A DNA stretch of 64,000 bases from Carboxylicivirga mesophila (GCF_018271975.1 NZ_JAGUCN010000018.1:62001-126000); one strand, 5' to 3'; positions 33,766 to 43,135 are shown, counted from the first letter of the stretch. The notes: a model not told the origin generated them from the sequence alone. Translations and numbers: made by a program.

Positions 33766-34941
33766 ATGCAAAACGAATTAAACATACAGCCAGCCAACCG
33801 AATAGGCACCGTCGAAGAATACTACTTCTCCATTAAACTAAAGGAGTTGGATAAACTTCGTAAAGAGGGTAAATCCATTATTAACATGGGCATTGGAAAT
33901 CCCGATTTACCTCCGGCACCACAGGTATTAGCTGAGCTGAATAAGCAAAGTTCGGCCGAAAACAACCACGGCTACCAAAGCTATGTAGGCATCCCTGAAC
34001 TAAGAGAAGCCATGAGCCGCTGGTATCAGAAGCACTATGATGTGGCTATTAACCCGGCGAACGAGGTCCTTCCGCTGATGGGCTCTAAAGAAGGTATCAT
34101 GCACATCACACTGGCCTTTGTTAATCCAGGCGACAGTGTATTAGTCCCCAATCCGGGCTATCCCACCTATGCATCGGCCAGTAAAATTGCTGAAGCCAGG
34201 CTGATTCACTACGACCTGGATGAGAACAATAACTGGCAACCCAACCTGGAGGCTTTAGAGCAACAGGATTTGAGCAAGGTAAAGCTAATGTGGATCAACT
34301 ATCCCAACATGCCAACCGGAGCCAATGCCAATACAAAATTCTTTGAACGCATCATTGCCTTTGGTAAAAAGCACAACATCGTCATTGTAAATGATAATCC
34401 ATACAGTTTTATCTTAAACAATGCCCCGCAAAGCATAATGGAGATAAATGGTGCCAAAGACATTGCTATTGAACTGAATTCGTTGAGTAAATCACACAAC
34501 ATGGCAGGCTGGCGTGTAGGTATGGCCGTTTCCAATGCCGAAATTATCCAGTACATCCTGCGGGTAAAAAGCAACATGGATTCAGGCATGTTTAAGCCAC
34601 TTCAGTTGGCAGCTGCCAAAGCCCTTGAACTGGGCACTGAATGGTACGAAACTGTTAATGCCGAATATAAAAAACGCCGTGTATTAGTGCACGAAATAAT
34701 GGACTTATTAGAGTGCAAATACGATATTGAGCAAACAGGCATGTTCATTTGGGCACGCATCCCCGAACGCTATCAGGACAGCGGCCAGCTATCTGACGAG
34801 ATACTTTATGGCTGTGATGTGTTTATCACACCTGGCTTTATTTTTGGAGATAAGGGAAAACGCTACATCCGTATCAGTCTGTGCACCAATCAAACAACAT
34901 TAGAGGGAGCAAAACAACGCATAAAAACATTAAAAAAATAA
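33766..34941 (+). CDS. Pyridoxal-phosphate-dependent aminotransferase (class I/II), aromatic pathway
   Basis: A 391-residue enzyme. The start is the ATG at 33766, four bases after pheA; an upstream frame overlaps pheA. Fold-type I features: N-M-G-I-G-N-P-D at the start, N-D-N-P-Y near residue 210, and the PLP lysine in E-L-N-S-L-S-K-S-H-N-M-A-G-W-R-V-G. The operon position suggests it makes Phe and Tyr from phenylpyruvate and hydroxyphenylpyruvate; related enzymes also act on LL-diaminopimelate or aspartate, so specificity is inferred from context. Confidence 0.9.
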   Translation: MQNELNIQPANRIGTVEEYYFSIKLKELDKLRKEGKSIINMGIGNPDLPPAPQVLAELNKQSSAENNHGYQSYVGIPELREAMSRWYQKHYDVAINPANEVLPLMGSKEGIMHITLAFVNPGDSVLVPNPGYPTYASASKIAEARLIHYDLDENNNWQPNLEALEQQDLSKVKLMWINYPNMPTGANANTKFFERIIAFGKKHNIVIVNDNPYSFILNNAPQSIMEINGAKDIAIELNSLSKSHNMAGWRVGMAVSNAEIIQYILRVKSNMDSGMFKPLQLAAAKALELGTEWYETVNAEYKKRRVLVHEIMDLLECKYDIEQTGMFIWARIPERYQDSGQLSDEILYGCDVFITPGFIFGDKGKRYIRISLCTNQTTLEGAKQRIKTLKK

Positions 34942-34947
34942 ATAACC

Positions 34948-36045
34948 ATGGAACATAAATTAGACTTACAACCATTAGCACTACCAGGCTTAGAACTAAA
35001 GCGTCCGATCATTATTGCGGGACCATGTAGTGCCGAAACAGAAGAACAAACACTTGAAACAGCCCGTCAACTAGCGGCTCAAGGGGTGAAGATATTCAGA
35101 GCGGGTATCTGGAAACCAAGGACTCGTCCCGGAGCCTTCGAAGGTGTTGGTACCGTTGGCCTGCCCTGGCTGAAAAAAGTAAAGGAAGAAACCGGCATGT
35201 TTGTGAGCGTGGAAGTAGCCAATGCCCATCACGTGTACGAAGCACTTAAGTTTGGGGTGGACATGCTTTGGATTGGTGCCCGCACTACGGCCAACCCATT
35301 TGCTGTGCAAGAAGTTGCTGATGCACTAACAGGCGTCGATAAGCCGGTGCTGATTAAAAATCCGGTTAACCCTGATTTGGAGTTGTGGATTGGAGCCATT
35401 GAGCGTGTGAACCGTGCCGGTGTGAAGATGATTGGAGCCATCCACCGCGGTTTCAGCACCTACGACAAAACTAAATACCGCAACAATCCGGAGTGGCAGA
35501 TTCCAATTGAGTTGCGCCGTCGTATTCCTGAGCTGCCCATCATCACCGACCCTAGTCACATCAGCGGTAAGAGTGAGATGATTGCCGAGATATCACAGGA
35601 AGCAATGGACCTTAACTTTAACGGATTAATTATTGAATCGCACATGTGCCCTGAGAAAGCCTGGAGTGATGCCAGTCAGCAGGTGACACCACAGCATCTG
35701 GGCGAAATCAAACAAAACCTGGTGGTACGTCGTTCGGCCATTGGTGATACCCCACGCGTGACACTGGATGAATTGCGTCAGAAGATTGACTCCATCGATA
35801 AGCAACTGCTTGAAACACTTAAGTCGCGTATGAAAATATCGGAAGCCATTGGTAAATACAAATACGAGAATAACATTACTATCCTGCAAACACGACGCTA
35901 CGATGAAGTCATGAATAACCGTCGCAAGCAGGCTGAAGAGGTTGGTTTAAGTCCTGAATTTGTCGTGAAGGTGTATGAGCACATCCACGAAGAATCCATC
36001 AATCGCCAGAACAAGGTGATGAATAAAGAATTAGCCAAGAAATAA
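34948..36045 (+). CDS. Bifunctional DAHP synthase/chorismate mutase (type I-beta with C-terminal AroQ domain)
   Basis: A 365-residue enzyme. Residues 15-265 form the DAHP synthase barrel: I-I-A-G-P-C-S-A-E-T, R-A-G-I-W-K-P-R-T-R-P-G-A-F-E-G and T-D-P-S-H. Residues of about 275-360 are an AroQ chorismate mutase (L-D-E-L-R-Q-K-I-D-S-I-D-K-Q-L-L-E-T-L, then R-R-Y-D-E-V-M). It makes DAHP at the entry of the shikimate pathway and prephenate at the branch point. As chorismate mutase it supplies both PheA and the dehydrogenase of the same operon. It starts six bases after the aminotransferase. Confidence 0.93.
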   Translation: MEHKLDLQPLALPGLELKRPIIIAGPCSAETEEQTLETARQLAAQGVKIFRAGIWKPRTRPGAFEGVGTVGLPWLKKVKEETGMFVSVEVANAHHVYEALKFGVDMLWIGARTTANPFAVQEVADALTGVDKPVLIKNPVNPDLELWIGAIERVNRAGVKMIGAIHRGFSTYDKTKYRNNPEWQIPIELRRRIPELPIITDPSHISGKSEMIAEISQEAMDLNFNGLIIESHMCPEKAWSDASQQVTPQHLGEIKQNLVVRRSAIGDTPRVTLDELRQKIDSIDKQLLETLKSRMKISEAIGKYKYENNITILQTRRYDEVMNNRRKQAEEVGLSPEFVVKVYEHIHEESINRQNKVMNKELAKK

Positions 36046-36069
36046 AAAAGCGATATGAGATGAGAGGAA

Positions 36070-36083
36070 AGTGATTCATCACT
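36070..36083 (+). other. Small hairpin in the gap before the prephenate dehydrogenase gene
   Basis: AGTGAT-TC-ATCACT, a perfect 6-bp inverted repeat with a two-base centre, with further pairing possible between GATGAGAG and CTCAACTCTC outside. It lies in the 73-base gap and is the longest gap of the operon. Confidence 0.4.
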
Positions 36084-36118
36084 GTCTTCTCAACTCTCAC
36101 TACTCGATACTATCTATT

Positions 36119-36895
36119 ATGAAAATTTGTATTCTGGGAGCCGGAAAAATGGGCACATGGTTAACCGATGCTTTGTGCCTGCAACATGAGGTAGCCATAT
36201 TTGACAAGGATATCTCCCGACTTCGATACGTTTTTAACACGCAGCGACTAACCAAACTTGACGAAATAACAGAGTTTGGCCCCGAACTGCTTATCAATGC
36301 TGTGAGCCTCAAGTACACCCTGGCTTCCTTTGAAGAGGTATTACCCTATTTACCCAAAGACTGTATCATATCTGATATAGCATCGGTAAAAACAGGCCTG
36401 CAGGATTTTTATGAGCAAAGTGGTATGCGCTATGTTTCTACGCACCCCATGTTTGGCCCTACATTCGCTAACCTGAAAGATTTGAGCATGCATCATGCCA
36501 TCATCATCAGCCAAAGTGACCATCTGGGCAAGGCTTTCTTTAAAGATTTCTATGCTTCGCTGGGCCTTAATATTCATGAGTATACATTTGATACCCATGA
36601 CGAAACCATCGCCTATTCATTGTCAATACCATTTTCATCATCGTTGGTCTTTGCTGCATGCATGAAGCACCAAAAAGCGCCTGGTACGACATTTACCAAG
36701 CACATGAACATTGCCAAAGGGCTTTTATCGGAAGAAGACCATCTGCTTACGGAAATTTTATTTAACCCGTATACATATGAACAGGTGGAGAACATCCGCT
36801 TTCAGCTGAAGCACCTGCTTGAATTGATCGATAAAAAAGATTCAAAGGGCATGCAGACCTTTTTAAATAATGTAAGAAAGAACATTGAAGAATAG
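36119..36895 (+). CDS. tyrA: Prephenate dehydrogenase
   Basis: A 258-residue NAD(P)-dependent enzyme of Tyr synthesis. The start at 36119 gives an immediate Rossmann loop (I-L-G-A-G-K-M-G-T-W-L); the longer upstream reading (from 36071) has a non-coding-like run. H-P-M-F-G-P-T-F-A-N-L is the prephenate dehydrogenase signature, and the helical C-terminal dimer domain follows. It is shorter than ACT-bearing forms and lacks an ACT domain. It is the last gene of the attenuated operon; a strong terminator follows at 36918-36955. Confidence 0.88.
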   Translation: MKICILGAGKMGTWLTDALCLQHEVAIFDKDISRLRYVFNTQRLTKLDEITEFGPELLINAVSLKYTLASFEEVLPYLPKDCIISDIASVKTGLQDFYEQSGMRYVSTHPMFGPTFANLKDLSMHHAIIISQSDHLGKAFFKDFYASLGLNIHEYTFDTHDETIAYSLSIPFSSSLVFAACMKHQKAPGTTFTKHMNIAKGLLSEEDHLLTEILFNPYTYEQVENIRFQLKHLLELIDKKDSKGMQTFLNNVRKNIEE

Positions 36896-36917
36896 TACCT
36901 AGATAATGGTGATAACG

Positions 36918-36955
36918 AATGCCCATTGGCTCTTATGGTTGATGGGCATTTTTTT
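36918..36955 (+). terminator. Terminator of the Phe/Tyr operon
   Basis: AATGCCCAT (36918-36926) pairs with ATGGGCATT (36942-36950), followed by TTTTT. Confidence 0.85.
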
Positions 36956-37068
36956 ATGATTCTAAAACTCTTGGCCGAGAATGATGACTCACCTTTGCCT
37001 TTGCTCAACAACAAGTCCAATGGCGGTTAAAGGATTATTACTACTTTCGCACCAAGAACAAAACAACA

Positions 37069-38115
37069 ATGGCACAAGAGCGGGTATTATTGGGAATGAG
37101 TGGCGGCATGGACAGTTCTATGTCGGCTGTACTGCTGCAACAGCAGGGGTATGAAGTGATTGGGGCAACGCTATTAACACATACTAACGAACAGGATGCC
37201 AGCATTATTGCCGCCCAAAACCTGGCAAAGGAACGGCAGATAGAACACCATCTGATAGACTGCCGCGAGCAATTTAAATCCACCGTTATACAATATTTCG
37301 CTGATGAATATACAGCTGGCCGAACGCCGAACCCCTGTATCAAATGCAACGAAACTATTAAATGGAAATTACTGCTTGAACAAGCTGACCAACTCAATTG
37401 TAAATACATAGCTACGGGCCATTATGTACAGAAAGCGCTCGTCAATGATCGATATTATATACAAAAGGGGCTCGATCCCGCCAAAGACCAATCCTATTTT
37501 CTATGGAACCTAAATCAGGCAACTATCGAAAGAGCTCTATTTCCTCTGGGACTGCTGCACAAGCAAGAAGTACGGAAACTGGCACGCCAACTGGGATACA
37601 CCGAAATTGCCGATAAAAAAGAAAGCATGGGCGTTTGCTTTTTAGCAGGTACTGATTATCGTCATTACCTTACCCAACTATTAGGTGAAGCACACCCGGC
37701 TTTGAACCGTGGCCAGGTGGTGGATGAGAATGGAACTCTGCTGGGCCACCACGAAGGCTACCCTTTTTATACCATTGGGCAACGACGAGGCATTGAAGGC
37801 ATAGCCAATGGTAAGTGCGTTATTGCCATTGATGCCGAAAACAAGCAGCTGATAGCTGGTAATCGCGATAATCTATTTACTAATCGGATAATCCTGAATG
37901 ATTTTTCACTCACCAATGACCAAACACTATGGAAGAACCAGAATATATTTATCCGCATCAGGGGTTTGGATAGTGTACCAGGTTATTGGGGAAGCCTGGA
38001 ATTAATCGATGATTCACTAATAGTACAATTTGAAAACAATGTATGGGCCGTTACGCCCGGCCAGTCTATTGTATTTTATAAAAATCATAAAGTCATTGGT
38101 GGCGGCATCTATTAA
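37069..38115 (+). CDS. mnmA: tRNA-specific 2-thiouridylase MnmA
   Basis: A 348-residue enzyme that thiolates U34 in tRNA. The PP-loop G-M-S-G-G-M-D-S-S is at 9-17; C-I-K-C-N-E-T-I-K-W carries the first active-site cysteine, then A-T-G-H-Y, K-D-Q-S-Y-F-L-W and V-C-F-L with the second cysteine, and Y-T-I-G-Q-R-R-G. A near-match to the -7 box (TACTTTCG, 37042-37049) precedes the ATG. Bacteroidota often have more than one MnmA-like gene, so it may not be the only copy. Confidence 0.92.
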   Translation: MAQERVLLGMSGGMDSSMSAVLLQQQGYEVIGATLLTHTNEQDASIIAAQNLAKERQIEHHLIDCREQFKSTVIQYFADEYTAGRTPNPCIKCNETIKWKLLLEQADQLNCKYIATGHYVQKALVNDRYYIQKGLDPAKDQSYFLWNLNQATIERALFPLGLLHKQEVRKLARQLGYTEIADKKESMGVCFLAGTDYRHYLTQLLGEAHPALNRGQVVDENGTLLGHHEGYPFYTIGQRRGIEGIANGKCVIAIDAENKQLIAGNRDNLFTNRIILNDFSLTNDQTLWKNQNIFIRIRGLDSVPGYWGSLELIDDSLIVQFENNVWAVTPGQSIVFYKNHKVIGGGIY

Positions 38116-38442
38116 AACCTACTTCTATCACATCTCATACTCAATCTAATTGTTATTTTCACTATTACATTTACACTTTAGATGTGATGATTTACATATC
38201 AGATAGCTTCATTAATCAATTAGCTAATTGATTTTTTTAATTAGAATTATACATTTATATATAGCTTAATACATTTAACATTCAGCTAATAGCATACATT
38301 TAAGAACTAAATTCAATTACACCTAATAACTCTGTTAGGTCATACGAAAACCATTCACAATTGACATAAGCTGTGGTTGAGCAATGTTACCAACCGGATT
38401 ATGACTTAATTAATTATCTTAGCAACGAAAACAACCTGAAGA
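38116..38442. other. AT-rich gap between mnmA and the TlpA-type gene, with a perfect palindrome
   Basis: A 327-base AT-rich gap. The only clear structure is a perfect 20-base palindrome at 38214-38233 (half-site AATCAATTAG) followed by a five-T run, which could be a late terminator of mnmA or an operator. A weaker inverted pair, CCTAA/TTAGG, lies near 38321-38340. A near -7 box, TATCTTAG, is at 38415-38422, ahead of the TlpA-type ATG. Confidence 0.5.
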
Positions 38443-38973
38443 ATGAAAAATACAATAGTTGCTATACTTATCTTATTAGCCATTAATACATCTATAAATG
38501 GGCAAGGACTAAAAGTGGGCGACCAAGCTCCTGAAATCATTCAACAGTCCATCAATGGCGAATCCTTATCTTTATCATCACTAAAAGGCTATGTGGTGCT
38601 GGTTGATTTCTGGGCATCGTGGTGCGCTCCATGCCGAAAAGAGAATCCAGTGCTGGTTGAAGCTTACAAGCAATACAAGAATGCGTCCTTTTCAGGAGCT
38701 AAGGGCTTTGTGATTCTTAGCGTATCGCTCGATATGAAAGAGACAGCCTGGAAGAAAGCCATTGCAGATGACGGCCTTATTTGGCCCCATCACATTAGCG
38801 ACCTGAAAGGCTGGCGCAACGAAGCGGCTAAAACCTATGGTGTTCGCAGCATTCCCGCCAACTATTTAATTGATACAGACGGCGGAATTGTGGCCATTAA
38901 TCTCCGTGGTGATGAATTGGGCAAAAAGCTCAGAAAACTCCAACGCAAAGGCTGGTATCGCTTTTGGGAGTGA
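38443..38973 (+). CDS. TlpA-family thiol:disulfide oxidoreductase, exported
   Basis: A 176-residue periplasmic protein with a signal peptide ending N-T-S-I-N-G-Q and a single redoxin domain. The active site is F-W-A-S-W-C-A-P-C (C61/C64) and the cis-proline segment is R-S-I-P-A-N-Y-L-I-D. It has the size of a minimal TlpA/ResA. It is convergent with the lipoprotein-DsbA-AsmA group and shares with it a bidirectional terminator at 38991-39028, so the neighbourhood holds two thiol-redox proteins on opposite strands. Confidence 0.88.
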   Translation: MKNTIVAILILLAINTSINGQGLKVGDQAPEIIQQSINGESLSLSSLKGYVVLVDFWASWCAPCRKENPVLVEAYKQYKNASFSGAKGFVILSVSLDMKETAWKKAIADDGLIWPHHISDLKGWRNEAAKTYGVRSIPANYLIDTDGGIVAINLRGDELGKKLRKLQRKGWYRFWE

Positions 38974-38990
38974 ATAATATTATAATACAC

Positions 38991-39028
38991 AAAGGCCTGA
39001 CAAGTTGCGTATACAAGTCAGGCCTTTT
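38991..39028. terminator. Bidirectional terminator between TlpA-type and Cys-rich lipoprotein genes
   Basis: AAAGGCCTGAC (38991-39001) pairs with GTCAGGCCTTT (39017-39027), an 11-bp perfect stem, then TTATG on plus; on minus it is followed by GTGTATTATAA. Confidence 0.75.
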
Positions 39029-39046
39029 ATGTTGATATCAATTGTT

Positions 39047-39370
39047 TTATTGACAGATGGCAGCAGCGCGGGCTTCGTTTAGAAGTCTCATTGCCACAGC
39101 ATCAAACTGCATATGAATCATCTTTGCCTCTTCAAAAGCAGCACCTGGAGCACATGCATTAACCAAGTCACTCACCTCATAATATTCAGTACCATTAAAA
39201 ATAAAATAAGTATCATCACCAGTACAAACAGTAATATCGGCATCAACACATTGAGCAGGTTTGTCATTCTGAGTTAATTCATCACATGTTTCTTTGTCAT
39301 CATCATCACTGCAACTACTCAACAATGCAACCCCCAATAAAAATGGCAATACCTTTAATAGCTTTTTCAT
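39047..39370 (-). CDS. Small cysteine-rich lipoprotein
   Basis: A 107-residue lipoprotein, signal ending L-L-S-S-C (Cys20), followed by S-D-D-D-D, an acidic surface-export-type context. The mature chain has five more cysteines (C29, C41, C49, C73 and C106), so two disulfides and one free thiol are possible. No domain recognised. It lies five bases downstream of a membrane-anchored DsbA-like gene, a likely maker of its disulfides. A Bacteroidota-typical small lipoprotein of unknown role. Confidence 0.75.
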   Translation of the reverse strand: MKKLLKVLPFLLGVALLSSCSDDDDKETCDELTQNDKPAQCVDADITVCTGDDTYFIFNGTEYYEVSDLVNACAPGAAFEEAKMIHMQFDAVAMRLLNEARAAAICQ

Positions 39371-39375
39371 AACAT

Positions 39376-39984
39376 TTAATTATTAAGTTTCTTAATCAAT
39401 TCTTCATAACTCATAAAACCTTCAATCACCATACCTTTAATTACAAATGTAGGTGTTCCTTTACTTTTTAACTCCTGAAATTGATAAATATTGTGGATAA
39501 TACCAGAGTAATTCTCATCCAAAATACACTCTCCTAACGACTCGTTTGCTACTATATACTCTTCAATCAATTGATTGAATTCGCTGGTATAAATTACTCT
39601 ACTTTCATATAACAAAAGTTGGTGCAATTTCTCAAATTCGCCATAATTATTAATACAAATAACGGTTTGGTTAGCACGAAGCGCCATTTTATCTGTCAGC
39701 CCACATACCAATTTTAAAACAAGATTAACTTTCCCTGTTTTGATGTATTTTTCCTTAAACTTTGGAAAAACGTCTTGAAAAAACTTTCTACAAAAAGCAC
39801 AATTATAATCGAAATAGAGAATAACACTTTGGTCTGCATCAATATGACCTAATACAATATCACTAAACTGAGGCTTGGATATTTCTGTCATTAGCTTATC
39901 CTTTCCTTTATTCCCCAAATAGATATAAACAACAAATACTGCTAAAAGAGCAACACCTGCAATAATTAACTTCTGTCTCATCAT
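39376..39984 (-). CDS. Membrane-anchored DsbA-like thioredoxin-fold protein
   Basis: A 202-residue protein with an uncleaved N-terminal anchor (about 6-23). The thioredoxin-fold domain has F-D-Y-N-C-A-F-C (C62/C65) and the cis-proline loop K-G-T-P-T-F-V, with a helical insert between, as in DsbA/thioredoxin_4 proteins. Extra cysteines occur in K-L-V-C-G-L, T-V-I-C-I-N and G-E-C-I-L. Its start overlaps the stop of the AsmA-like gene by one base (TAATG), and the Cys-rich lipoprotein follows by five bases, so the three form one transcript. Confidence 0.85.
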   Translation of the reverse strand: MMRQKLIIAGVALLAVFVVYIYLGNKGKDKLMTEISKPQFSDIVLGHIDADQSVILYFDYNCAFCRKFFQDVFPKFKEKYIKTGKVNLVLKLVCGLTDKMALRANQTVICINNYGEFEKLHQLLLYESRVIYTSEFNQLIEEYIVANESLGECILDENYSGIIHNIYQFQELKSKGTPTFVIKGMVIEGFMSYEELIKKLNN

Positions 39985-42959
39985 TATTTGCTATAAACGC
40001 CGGTATTATAATTCATCAGTCTCGGATCAAAATAGAACTCATATATTGCTCTTTTATTCTTAATACTCTGCTCCATTGTTACCCTTTCACTTGAATTTTT
40101 GCCTTCCAAGGTGCTCTTGACTGTTTTACCGTTTTTAACTTTATAAATGGCAAACATAGATGACAAACCTTTCACCCCACCCCCTCTTTTAGTTTCGTCT
40201 GCCGCTTGTTTCTTTTCAATCCGGTCTGTTTTTCCTCGTAATATCTCTTTCAGATAAAATCGTAAGTGATATTGGCAGTCCAGATTAAATTCCTGTTTCC
40301 CTAACAGCGCCACATCGTAAGCACTTGTTTTTATTTCTGTTTGAGGAATATATATGGCTCCTTGATACGAAAACAACTCTGTATCTATAGTTTTAAATTC
40401 AATATCCTTTAATTCTGGACGCTTATAGTCTCTTGCCATCTCTTCAGTTATCGGATAATCTTTTAAACGACCATCCTCTAATCGAAGACGAGTTGTTAAC
40501 TTAATTGTATTCAGGTCTAATGAATCACCATAAAAAGTTACCTGTCCATTCAGGTTATCCGTACTAAATGTACCACTCAACTGTTCGCTACTAATATACA
40601 CCTCATCTGTATAGTCCATAAAGTCATCAAAATCATACAATAGCTGATTGACATCAAGCCCACTGGTGCTGTTTTTAAAATTAATCTTCATTACATCATC
40701 AGGCAGCATTTCCACTTTCACCGAGCTGTTAGTTGTCCCCTTAAAAGCATCAAACTTCACCTGGTCGGCTATATAGAGGCTATCCGACACGTTGTACAGG
40801 GCACTGAGGTTTTCAAACAGCGCATTGCCATACCAAAAGCTTTTGGCAGTAACTTTTCCTTTAGCCGCAAAGCGATAATTAGCCGGTTCGGCATTTGCCT
40901 CTGGTTCATTTATCTTGTCCGGTTCTTCAGCCATCAAAGGTTCAAACACTACATAATCAATATCTCCAAAATTGAAATAGCCATCAACCTTAACAGTATC
41001 AGGTTGATTGAGCCAATAGGCCTTGTAGAAGTTTCTGATAAGAGTTGAATCGGAATCAAAGGTGATGCCCGCCAACTCGCCCGACACCTTATTAATACCA
41101 ATGGAGTCATCAACAAGCTTAATGGTTCCATTGAGGGCCTGCAGCTGCATCACTTCATCGTTGGTAGCTACCTGCACATCTTCAAAGCGAGTTGTTACAC
41201 GGCTGGATGTAAAAAGCAGCCTCATCAGATCATCGGCAATGGAATCAAGATGTATGTTCCCGGCCGAATGCAAATTCGTATAAATAGCTCCACTCATATT
41301 GGTTATCAACGAATCGGGAGCAAAAGGCTTCATCTCCGCTAAATCAATTGCCGCATCGGCATCTATAGCGCAGGCAGGTCTTTCGGGATTATTAAAGCTC
41401 ATATGCCCCTTCACATGGCTCTTAGCTGTTTGCACATCCAAGCCTTCTATTCTCAGTCCCAGTGAAGCAATATTAGTAAGTTCACCACTGTATTCGGCCA
41501 GCAAGTTTGCATTTGTAAGCTTTAGCTTATAATCCGGCAGTTGCAGTTTCAGGCTATCCACCTTCAGCGATTTTGGTTGATAACTTAAATGACCGCTCAG
41601 CTTAGAAAGGTTCAGAAGAGAATCCATCCCTATGTTCAAATCCTGCAGCTGCATTTGACAATTTGTGCGCGCCAGCAGGTAATCGACATAGGCAACATCA
41701 AAGCTGTCGGGCATAATGCCATTGGTTGCCATCTGCATCCTTACTTGCCCCTCCAGGCAATTCACCATTGAGTCGGGAACAAAAGTCACCACATCACTCA
41801 GGTTCAACAGCACATCCGACTGAACACTAAACTTGATTCTATCGAGGTTAGCGAGTTGCCCTTTTACATTAGCCCAACTGCCTCCCGACGCCAGATAAAA
41901 CTTATCAATCACCAGTTGTGTTGTGGCATTATTCTGTTCTTCCCCATTGGTATAGCTCCCTGCCAGCTGTACTGATTGCATTTCAGGCAGCTCCCCCATG
42001 ACAAGTTGCCCGTTACTTAAATTAAACCGCGCATCAATCCGCGGCATGATACTATCATTGTATTCCCCTTTTACATCTGCAGAAAAGGAAGCCACACCCT
42101 TTAACTGTCTCACTTCATAGGCCTGAAATAAGCTGTCAGGGATATATTTTTTTAGTTCGGCTAAATCGAGCTTTGACGATGAAAGGTGAATATCGCTATA
42201 TAAAGATGATTGATTCTTAATTTCGCCATCCAAACTAAGCTGCAGGCCATCCGATGTAATATTGAGTGCATTTATGGTTACCAATTCATTGAAATAGGCC
42301 ACATCGGCCTCCACAATAATCTCGTCCATCAAGTGCAAATTAGTTGCGGGATAGCGACAGTTATTGGCCCGCAACTGCCCCTTAAAGGATGCCTTGGTGT
42401 TATCCTCATCGATATAAATAACTGACAAGCCATTATCAATGTAGAGACAAGCATTAATATTATTGGGCACATCGGTATACGAGCAGAAAAGATTAGTCAA
42501 CTCCAGATGCTTCAATGATAAGAGCAAGGTTGATGCGGTGCTATCCTGTTCCTCTGTCTGTTCAGAAGGCACCAGGAACACATCGAAGTTGGTTTTACCT
42601 AAACTATCGATTTTATAGTAGGCCATCCCCCCTTCCACCGCCACTTCGGTAATATTAAATTCGCTATTAAACAAAGGACGCATCTCCACCGATATAAACG
42701 CGCGTTCTACCTGCGCCATGGTGTCGGTACTTGTGAAAATACTCACATCATTAAACTCAACCATTGCATCAGGAAACCCTTTAATCAGCGAAAAATCGAC
42801 TTCACCAACACTGATGGTAGCATCAATATTAGCATTAATTTGCTTTAGAGCCAATTTGGTCACATGCGTTTCAGCCAGCTCTGCAATCAGAATAAGGGAT
42901 AGAATTAATCCCAACAGAACCAATAGCAGGTAGGCCAATATGTGTTTTAATCGCTTCAT
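39984..42959 (-). CDS. AsmA-family large periplasmic protein
   Basis: A 991-residue protein with an N-terminal membrane helix (about 7-28) and a long beta-rich chain in which strands containing L-D-G-x-I and L-x-L-K-H-L-E-L repeat, with a C-terminal AsmA_2-like part. Proteins of this class form long hydrophobic grooves bridging the inner and outer membranes and have been linked to phospholipid transport or outer-membrane assembly. The stop overlaps the DsbA-like start, a translationally coupled arrangement. I do not see cysteine-rich segments that would explain the pairing. Confidence 0.85.
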   Translation of the reverse strand: MKRLKHILAYLLLVLLGLILSLILIAELAETHVTKLALKQINANIDATISVGEVDFSLIKGFPDAMVEFNDVSIFTSTDTMAQVERAFISVEMRPLFNSEFNITEVAVEGGMAYYKIDSLGKTNFDVFLVPSEQTEEQDSTASTLLLSLKHLELTNLFCSYTDVPNNINACLYIDNGLSVIYIDEDNTKASFKGQLRANNCRYPATNLHLMDEIIVEADVAYFNELVTINALNITSDGLQLSLDGEIKNQSSLYSDIHLSSSKLDLAELKKYIPDSLFQAYEVRQLKGVASFSADVKGEYNDSIMPRIDARFNLSNGQLVMGELPEMQSVQLAGSYTNGEEQNNATTQLVIDKFYLASGGSWANVKGQLANLDRIKFSVQSDVLLNLSDVVTFVPDSMVNCLEGQVRMQMATNGIMPDSFDVAYVDYLLARTNCQMQLQDLNIGMDSLLNLSKLSGHLSYQPKSLKVDSLKLQLPDYKLKLTNANLLAEYSGELTNIASLGLRIEGLDVQTAKSHVKGHMSFNNPERPACAIDADAAIDLAEMKPFAPDSLITNMSGAIYTNLHSAGNIHLDSIADDLMRLLFTSSRVTTRFEDVQVATNDEVMQLQALNGTIKLVDDSIGINKVSGELAGITFDSDSTLIRNFYKAYWLNQPDTVKVDGYFNFGDIDYVVFEPLMAEEPDKINEPEANAEPANYRFAAKGKVTAKSFWYGNALFENLSALYNVSDSLYIADQVKFDAFKGTTNSSVKVEMLPDDVMKINFKNSTSGLDVNQLLYDFDDFMDYTDEVYISSEQLSGTFSTDNLNGQVTFYGDSLDLNTIKLTTRLRLEDGRLKDYPITEEMARDYKRPELKDIEFKTIDTELFSYQGAIYIPQTEIKTSAYDVALLGKQEFNLDCQYHLRFYLKEILRGKTDRIEKKQAADETKRGGGVKGLSSMFAIYKVKNGKTVKSTLEGKNSSERVTMEQSIKNKRAIYEFYFDPRLMNYNTGVYSK

Positions 42960-43099
42960 AACAGGTCTTGAGGTAAGTTGTTTTTAGATGACAATACGAT
43001 GTATCATCAACAAATTTATGATTTATACACCACCTCTCTATCTTTTCAGCTAAAAAGTTGATTATTTTAGTCGTTTGATGAAAAAATGTAACAATTCGA

Positions 43100-43130
43100 T
43101 TGACACCCTCATGTGCTTCCCTTAAATTAG
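43100..43130 (+). promoter_or_regulatory. Promoter of the candidate small RNA
   Basis: TTG at 43100-43102, 20-base spacer, TAAATTAG at 43123-43130, one mismatch from TAnnTTTG. Transcription would begin near 43136. Confidence 0.5.
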
Positions 43131-43135
43131 TAAAT

